Assembly (NCBI RefSeq): GCF_023699475.1
Contig: NZ_JALXFV010000001.1
Span: 127,534 to 191,533, forward strand
Direction of reading: 5' to 3'
From: Halomarina rubra
Lineage (GTDB): Archaea; Halobacteriota; Halobacteria; Halobacteriales; Haloarculaceae
Length of the DNA stretch: 64,000 nt
Shown here: positions 59,425 through 64,000 of the stretch, one piece after another
Numbering within the stretch: position 1 is the first letter of the stretch
Layout: each line of letters begins with the position of its first letter
Notes under the pieces: model-generated
What the model saw: the letters and a program-made list of their open reading frames with translations, nothing else
Database searches by the model: none
What the model was told of the DNA's origin: nothing
Translations under genes and position numbers: made by a program

Positions 59425-60660
59425 ATGTCCCCCGCACTGCCGGTCGTACCGATGCAGACAGGAACGATTCTCGCGTTCGTGGGCGTCGTCTTCCTGCTCA
59501 TCGCCATCGCGGCGATATACAGCGCCATCGAAATCGTGCAGGCGTACGAGAAGCGCGCCTACACGCGCTTCGGTGAGTACCAGCGCCTGCTCGAACCGGG
59601 TATCAACTTCGTCTGGCCGTTCGTCTCCCGAACGTACGCGTTCGACATGCGGACGCAGACGCTCGACGTCCCCCGACAGGAGGCCATCACGCGCGACAAC
59701 TCGCCCGTGACCGCCGACGCCGTCGTCTACATCAAGGTGATGGACGCGAAGAAGGCGTTCCTCGAGGTGGACGACTACAAGCGCGCCGTCTCCAACCTCG
59801 CCCAGACCACCCTCCGTGCCGTCCTGGGTGACATGGAACTCGACGACACGCTCAACAAGCGCCAGGAGATCAACGCCCGCATCCGCAAGGAACTCGACGA
59901 ACCCACCGACGAGTGGGGGGTCCGTGTCGAGAGCGTCGAGGTCCGGGAGGTCAACCCGAGCGCCGACGTCCAGCAGGCGATGGAGCAACAGACCTCCGCG
60001 GAACGCCGCCGCCGTGCGATGATCCTCGAAGCGCAGGGTGAACGCCGCAGCGCCGTCGAGACCGCCGAGGGTGAGAAGCAGTCGAACATCATCCGCGCCC
60101 AGGGTGAGAAACAGAGCCAGATTCTCGAAGCGCAGGGTGACGCCATCTCGACCGTTCTCCGTGCGAAGAGTGCGGAGTCGATGGGCGAGCGCGCGGTCAT
60201 CGAGAAGGGGATGGAGACGCTCTCGGACATCGGGACCAGCGAGTCGACGACGTTCGTCCTGCCCCAGGAGCTCACCTCGCTCGTCGGCCGCTACGGCAAG
60301 CACCTCACCGGGAGCGACGTGGCGACGGCGACGAACGGTGCCTCCCTCGACAGCCTGAACTTCGACGCCGAGACCCGCGAGATGCTCGGCCTCGACGACA
60401 TCGAGGAGATCCTCGGCCAGATCGACAACGCCGCGGAGATGGACGTCGAGAAGATGGAACAGGAGGCCCAGGCCATCAAGTCCGGCGAGGACACCGCAGA
60501 CATCAAGGACCCCGACGAGGTCATCGACGAAATGGACGCCGAGATGGGCGGTCCCGCGATGGACACGCCCGAGGACGCCGCCGGTGAGAACACCGACGCC
60601 GGCGCGAACGGGTCCGAATCGGCCGACACCGAACGCGAACCCGAACCCGAGTCGGAGTAA
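59425..60660 (+). CDS. SPFH-domain protein (stomatin-like)
   Basis: This 411-residue protein has one N-terminal membrane helix (about 13-34). The SPFH domain follows (about 35-210): KRAYTRFGEYQRLLEPGINF, TQTLDVPRQEAITRDN, TLRAVLGDMELDDTLNKR and VRVESVEVREVNPSADVQ. A coiled-coil with AEGEKQSN and AQGEKQSQ repeats follows, then a Glu-rich tail. ATG 59425 is used. Stomatins in archaea often pair with a protease-NfeD; here only short NfeD is adjacent. Confidence 0.92.
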   Translation: MSPALPVVPMQTGTILAFVGVVFLLIAIAAIYSAIEIVQAYEKRAYTRFGEYQRLLEPGINFVWPFVSRTYAFDMRTQTLDVPRQEAITRDNSPVTADAVVYIKVMDAKKAFLEVDDYKRAVSNLAQTTLRAVLGDMELDDTLNKRQEINARIRKELDEPTDEWGVRVESVEVREVNPSADVQQAMEQQTSAERRRRAMILEAQGERRSAVETAEGEKQSNIIRAQGEKQSQILEAQGDAISTVLRAKSAESMGERAVIEKGMETLSDIGTSESTTFVLPQELTSLVGRYGKHLTGSDVATATNGASLDSLNFDAETREMLGLDDIEEILGQIDNAAEMDVEKMEQEAQAIKSGEDTADIKDPDEVIDEMDAEMGGPAMDTPEDAAGENTDAGANGSESADTEREPEPESE

Positions 60661-60720
60661 CGTCGACCCGTCTCGGGTCGAAGCGGTTTTACTGTCGTCT
60701 CCACAAGGAGCCAACGAACT

Positions 60721-61341
60721 GTGACAGGTGACCAACGCGACGGCGTGGACGAGGAGAAGCGTGCCACGCTCAGGCGGTTCGCCGCGCTCGGAGCGGCCGG
60801 GCCGCTCGCGCGCCTCGCTGACACCGACACCGCTAGCGGCGAGAGTCCCGCCCGCGACGCCATCGTCGGCTACCTCTCGACGACGCCGGGCGCACACTTC
60901 TCGAAGGTCCGTGACGACCTCTCACTCGGAACGGGTGAGACCCAACACCACCTCCGGCGACTCGTCGACGCCGGTGCCGTCGAGTCGTTCAAGGACGGCG
61001 AGTACCGGCGGTTCGTCCCCGCCGGACGGTTCTCCGCCTTCGAGCGACGCGCACTCGGCTACCTCCGACGCTCGACGCCCCGCGGGATGCTCGTCGCACT
61101 CCTGCGCGACCCCGAGGCGACGGGCAGCGACCTCGCGACGGCGCTCGGCGTCTCGCGACCGACGGTGAGCAAGTACGCCAAGGAGTTGGAGGCGGCCGGT
61201 CTACTGAACCGCGACGACGGCTACGCGGTCGAGCGTCCCGAGGTCGTGTTGACGCTGCTCGTCCGCTACGCCGACTCCTTCGGCGAGGACGCCGCGGCGC
61301 TCGCCGACGACGCCGCGTCGTTGCTCAGCTACGACCCGTAG
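60721..61341 (+). CDS. Tandem winged-helix transcription regulator
   Basis: This 206-residue protein has two winged helices. The first is ARDAIVGYLSTTPGAHFSKVR with TGETQHHLRRLVDAGAVES. The second is PRGMLVALLRDPEATGSDLA with VSRPTVSKYAKELEAAGLL. The start GTG 60721 is used; a GTTTTACTG lies about 30 nt upstream, with a purine-rich AAGGAG nearby. No effector domain. The tandem arrangement resembles archaeal regulators whose targets are often adjacent, perhaps the SPFH operon. Confidence 0.82.
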   Translation: MTGDQRDGVDEEKRATLRRFAALGAAGPLARLADTDTASGESPARDAIVGYLSTTPGAHFSKVRDDLSLGTGETQHHLRRLVDAGAVESFKDGEYRRFVPAGRFSAFERRALGYLRRSTPRGMLVALLRDPEATGSDLATALGVSRPTVSKYAKELEAAGLLNRDDGYAVERPEVVLTLLVRYADSFGEDAAALADDAASLLSYDP

Positions 61342-61386
61342 AACGAGTGATTCCGTCCCCGCTTCCGTTCCTGCTCGACCGTTCGT

Positions 61387-61626
61387 CTACGCCGTGACCT
61401 TCCAGGTCGTCCCCGACGAGTAGCCCCACTTCTCGATGGTGAGCGCGCTGGCCTCACGGACCGCTCGCATGTTCGCGCCGACCTCCTTCGCGCTCATGTC
61501 GAGTTCGTCGCCGATGAGTCGCGACTTGAAGTACGTCTGGGTGCCGGCGTGCTCCTCGAGGAACCGCGCGATTCGCCGCTGTTTGTCGCTCATCGTGGTC
61601 GTGGTCACCGACGCGCTCGTGCTCAT
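61387..61626 (-). CDS. Small HTH-like protein (DUF7123-like)
   Basis: This 79-residue protein is basic in the middle: KQRRIARFLEEHAGTQTYFKSR, then IGDELDMSAKEVGANMRAVR, which reads as a helix-turn-helix. A Thr-rich leader precedes Met12 (MSDKQ), an alternative start at 61593. The end ALTIEKWGYSSGTTWKV is a wing-like strand pair. It is conserved in haloarchaea. Convergent with the tandem winged-helix gene (45 nt). Confidence 0.78.
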   Translation of the reverse strand: MSTSASVTTTTMSDKQRRIARFLEEHAGTQTYFKSRLIGDELDMSAKEVGANMRAVREASALTIEKWGYSSGTTWKVTA

Positions 61627-61948
61627 ATTCCACCGGAAGCACCAGCGACGTAAAGGGGGTTTGGTACGGTGGGTTAACACCGCGTTGTCTGGTGGTTTTG
61701 GCCGCGGCAGGGGTGGTTTCGACGCCCGTCGGTCCCCACGGTGGTACACGGGGGTAATCGTCCGGGGCGAGTGACACTGTTCGCGACGCCGTGGTCGGGC
61801 CGAGCGGCAAGGTTCACGTTACGGGAACGGTCCGACGGGGGTGGTCGTCGGTCTCGGTCGCGCGCTGGACGGGCCGTCCGGGGGCCGCACGGTGGTTTGT
61901 CGGTCGTTTATCCGACCGGTCGAGCGGTGGTCGCTCGTAACGGTCGCG
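61627..61948. other. Gene-free stretch between DUF7123-like and TRAM genes
   Basis: No supportable gene. On the left, CGGTG-GGTTAA-CACCG and a TTTACG element upstream of the DUF7123-like start may be regulatory. On the right are GGACGGGCCGTCC (61867-61879), a perfect hairpin CGGTCG-TTTATC-CGACCG (61901-61918), and GTAACG-GTCG-CGTTAC (61937-61952), which overlaps the TRAM stop codon. The middle is G-rich and featureless. Confidence 0.55.
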
Positions 61949-61952
61949 TTAC
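61901..61952 (-). terminator. Two hairpins at the TRAM 3' end
   Basis: GTAACG-GTCG-CGTTAC (61937-61952) includes the TRAM stop TAA (61951-61949) within its stem. CGGTCG-TTTATC-CGACCG (61901-61918) follows about 30 nt later on the minus strand. Both are perfect 6-bp stems. They may protect or define the 3' end, by inference. Confidence 0.45.
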
Positions 61953-62344
61953 TCGATGATTTCGCCGACGGCGAAGTTCGACTTGACCTCGGTCACCTCG
62001 ATCTTCACGCGTTCGCCGACCTCCGCGTCGGGGACGATGATGACGTAGCCGCGTTCGACGCGGGCGATGCCGTCGCCCTGTTTCCCGAGGTCCTCGACCT
62101 CGACGTAGCGAATCTCGCCGATCTCGACCGGTGGTTGTGGTTCGCCCGGGGCGGTCGTGGTGGTGGTGGTCGCCGTCTCGCTCCCCTCGGTCTCGCTGGT
62201 CGCGATGAGGGCGACACGGTAGGTCTCACCGGCCTCGACGGACCCGGTTTCGAGTTCGCGGCGGGGCACCTCCACGACGTAGCGGTCCCCCTCGTCGGAG
62301 ACCTCCGCGCTAAACAGACACAGGAGCTTCTCTGAGATTTCCAT
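61949..62344 (-). CDS. TRAM domain protein
   Basis: This 131-residue protein has a TRAM beta-barrel in its C-terminal half: EIRYVEVEDLGKQGDGIARVERGYVI, then VIIVPDAEVGERVKIEVTEV, ending NFAVGEIIE. The N-terminal half (1-50) is a separate beta-rich part, joined by a Thr-rich linker (TATTTTTT). TRAM proteins bind RNA and can act as cold-shock-like chaperones in archaea. It is divergent from nothing on the left but convergent in space with hairpins at its 3' end. Confidence 0.88.
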   Translation of the reverse strand: MEISEKLLCLFSAEVSDEGDRYVVEVPRRELETGSVEAGETYRVALIATSETEGSETATTTTTTAPGEPQPPVEIGEIRYVEVEDLGKQGDGIARVERGYVIIVPDAEVGERVKIEVTEVKSNFAVGEIIE

Positions 62345-62383
62345 AGAGCCTCGGGCGAACCGTTACGCTCCTGCCCTAAAAGC

Positions 62384-63100
62384 TTACCTCGGGGTTCCGT
62401 CGGGGCGTTTGGCCCCCTCGGAGTCGTGGACGACCACTTCGCCCGGAGCGGTGTCGACGGGGTCGTAGTTCGCGCGGACGGCGACGGCCTCCTCCAACTC
62501 CCGGACGGCGCGCTCTTTCAGCGCCGCGGCCAACTCCTCGGCGTCGGTTCGGGAGATGTCCCGACCCAGCCCCTCGCACTCGTGGGCACGGACGGACGCC
62601 TCGACCTGGGGGTCGTCGCTCTCGTCGTCGTCCGGGCGCGCCGGGAGGTCGACGCTGTCGACGGGTTCGCCCATCGGCTGACTCGTCCCCGTCAGGGCGA
62701 CGCTGAACGGGTAGGTTCGACAGATGAGCGGTCGGTCGTCGTGGACGGTACACGCGCCCCGCCCCTCGTCGTCCTCGGCGTAGAACGTGCAGTCGCCACA
62801 CGAGTCCGTCTGGAGCGCCCACTCGATGGTCTCGCCTTCCGGGCCCTCCTCGCCCTCCTCCAGACCGAACGGCATCGGGCGGGCGACGTCTCGCCACTCC
62901 CGCGAGGCGTCGTCGAGCGTCCGTACCTCGTCGGGGAACACCGTGGCGGTGTGCGGTTCGCGCGTCCCGTCGGGGTGGTCGTAGCCCTTACAGCACGCCC
63001 CACAGCGGGTACACTCGAAGCCCATCGACTCGATGGCGTCCGCGAGGTCGCTCACGTCGAGGGCGCGCGCTCGGTCGAGTTCGGCGTCGAGTGACTCCAT
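62384..63100 (-). CDS. YkgJ-family cysteine cluster protein
   Basis: This 238-residue protein has the CxxCxxCC cluster ECTRCGACCKGYD (Cys30, 33, 36, 37), then CGDCTFY and CTVHDDRPLICRTYPF with further Cys. The family (Fe-S or Zn cluster) has no settled function. ATG 63100 is used; the long frame to 64000 is the shadow of the MBL gene. The C-terminal half is acidic and helical. It is probably in one operon with the MBL protein upstream (80 nt). Confidence 0.88.
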   Translation of the reverse strand: MESLDAELDRARALDVSDLADAIESMGFECTRCGACCKGYDHPDGTREPHTATVFPDEVRTLDDASREWRDVARPMPFGLEEGEEGPEGETIEWALQTDSCGDCTFYAEDDEGRGACTVHDDRPLICRTYPFSVALTGTSQPMGEPVDSVDLPARPDDDESDDPQVEASVRAHECEGLGRDISRTDAEELAAALKERAVRELEEAVAVRANYDPVDTAPGEVVVHDSEGAKRPDGTPR

Positions 63101-63180
63101 ACGTGGTCGTGGAGCGGCATCCGGAAAAACGGCGCGTTCGGCGGAACGTGCCGCCCGTCGCGGGACGCGCCCTCTCTCGT

Positions 63181-63993
63181 TCAGCGTGGGGTCGCACGCT
63201 CGCCGTCGAAACGGAGCCGACCCTCGACGGCCAGTTTCTCCAGGTGAGCGTGGACGGTCGCCTCCGCGAGCGGACGGACGTGCGAGACGTCCTTCTCGTA
63301 GGCGGCGTCGGTCACGTCGCTCACACTCGTCGCGCCCGCTTCGACCGCCGCCAGCACCGACGCTTCGCGGTCGAGACGGTGGTCGACGAGTCGGCGCAGG
63401 GTCTCGCGGGGAGCCTCGACAACGGGGCCGTGCCCGGGGAGGAGTCGGGCGGGGTCGCGGGCGTGGAGTCGCCGGAGCGCGGTGAGGTACGCCCGGAGGT
63501 CGCCCTCCGGCGCACCGACGACGACGCTCCCCTCGGCGACGGCGAGGTCGCCGGAGACGACCCACTCGTCCCCGTTGTCGCCGTCGTATTCGAACGAGAA
63601 CGCGACGTGTTCGGGGGCGTGGCCGGGGACGTCGAGGACCGTCACGGTCCCGCTGCCGGTTTCGACGCGGGTTCCCTCCAGGAAGGTGCGGTCGGGAGCG
63701 ACGCCCGTGGCCGTCTCGAAGGCTCGTTCGCGGCCCGCGCGACACCAGACCGTCGCGCCGGTCCGCTCGGCGACCCACTCCACCGCGCCCACGTGGTCGG
63801 GGTGGTGGTGGGTGACGGCGACGTGACCGACCTCGAACGGGCCGTCGACGAACTCGTCGAGGTCGTCGGTTCGCGCAGCGGGGTCGACCAGCAGGGCGTC
63901 GGCCTCGCCGACGAGGTAGCAGTTGGTCGCGCCCTCGGGGGCGGCGGTCTCGACGGGGAGTGCGACCGGGCCGAGCACGTGCTCGATGGGCAT
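63181..63993 (-). CDS. MBL-fold metallo-hydrolase (LACTB2-like)
   Basis: This 270-residue enzyme has the metal motif THHHPDH at residues 61-67. Further ligands lie in VPGHAPEH near 119, SGDLAV near 146 and LLPGHGPVV near 184. The C-terminal part after 200 is a winged helix (LDREASVLAAVEAGATSVSD), typical of LACTB2-type RNases/thioesterases. The substrate is unknown; RNA is possible. ATG 63993 is 7 nt from the window edge, so upstream context is missing. Confidence 0.9.
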   Translation of the reverse strand: MPIEHVLGPVALPVETAAPEGATNCYLVGEADALLVDPAARTDDLDEFVDGPFEVGHVAVTHHHPDHVGAVEWVAERTGATVWCRAGRERAFETATGVAPDRTFLEGTRVETGSGTVTVLDVPGHAPEHVAFSFEYDGDNGDEWVVSGDLAVAEGSVVVGAPEGDLRAYLTALRRLHARDPARLLPGHGPVVEAPRETLRRLVDHRLDREASVLAAVEAGATSVSDVTDAAYEKDVSHVRPLAEATVHAHLEKLAVEGRLRFDGERATPR

Positions 63994-64000
63994 GGCTCAC

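Noticed and set aside
1-64000. CRISPR arrays, tRNA or rRNA genes
   Set aside because: No regularly spaced direct repeats and no credible tRNA fold or rRNA segment were seen by eye; a covariance-model scan would be decisive.

Overview
The window comes from a halophilic archaeon of the class Halobacteria. Third codon positions are almost all G or C. The proteins are rich in Asp and Glu. The gene set is archaeal or euryarchaeal: Sec61-beta, eL43 (L37Ae), RNA polymerase subunit P, Pcc1, prefoldin beta, GGGP synthase, pantoate kinase with 4-phosphopantoate--beta-alanine ligase, F420-dependent NADP reductase, and halorhodopsin. Many genes have a TATA-like box only 24-32 nt before the start codon, as in largely leaderless haloarchaeal promoters. 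I see no rRNA, tRNA, CRISPR array, transposase or plasmid genes, so this looks like ordinary chromosome.

Layout. 1-2.9 kb is a membrane operon of the DUF4129/DUF58 (MoxR-associated) type whose genes overlap by GTGA or ATGA. 3-12 kb holds npdG, a thioredoxin, secG, pdxT, a DUF151 nuclease-like gene, hisE, two tandem DUF5518 membrane proteins, two GTPases (NOG1-like and EngB), a DUF389 membrane protein and 5-formyl-THF cyclo-ligase. 12.5-17.3 kb holds a lipoprotein, the run dcd/thiR-like regulator/methyltransferase, pth2 and an Old Yellow Enzyme. 17.4-21.5 kb is an information-processing block: truD, DUF2103, eL43, rpoP, pcc1, pfdB and DUF3194. 21.5-29.6 kb holds thi4, the archaeal CoA pair, halorhodopsin, aspS, a bat-type HTH regulator and GGGP synthase. 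30.7-39.3 kb holds topA, an HTH-membrane regulator joined to a secreted subtilase, gatB and a hydrolase. 39.3-44.8 kb is the condensin operon (coiled-coil protein, smc, scpA). 44.8-64 kb holds mtnP, a UbiA prenyltransferase, a phosphoribosyltransferase, ppsA, mfnA, metG, an NfeD/SPFH pair, small regulators, a TRAM protein, and a YkgJ/MBL pair at the right edge.

Genes that work together. MfnA (beta-alanine), pantoate kinase and the 4-phosphopantoate ligase are successive steps of archaeal CoA synthesis. The archaeal AspRS and GatB suggest the two-step Asn-tRNA(Asn) route. The ThiR-like regulator and thi4 form a likely regulator-target pair, and thi4 has a 10-bp palindrome between its TATA-like element and its start codon. 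SMC and ScpA form the condensin core. No complete new defence or mobile system is visible.

The least expected signals are non-coding. (a) In-frame echoes of gene 3' ends lie downstream of aspS (three serial C-termini) and pcc1 (two). (b) Hairpins overlap or adjoin stop codons. (c) GC palindromes have a TATA-like core in the loop. (d) A dispersed element bracketed by ACTGAAAG and CTTTCG occurs twice.
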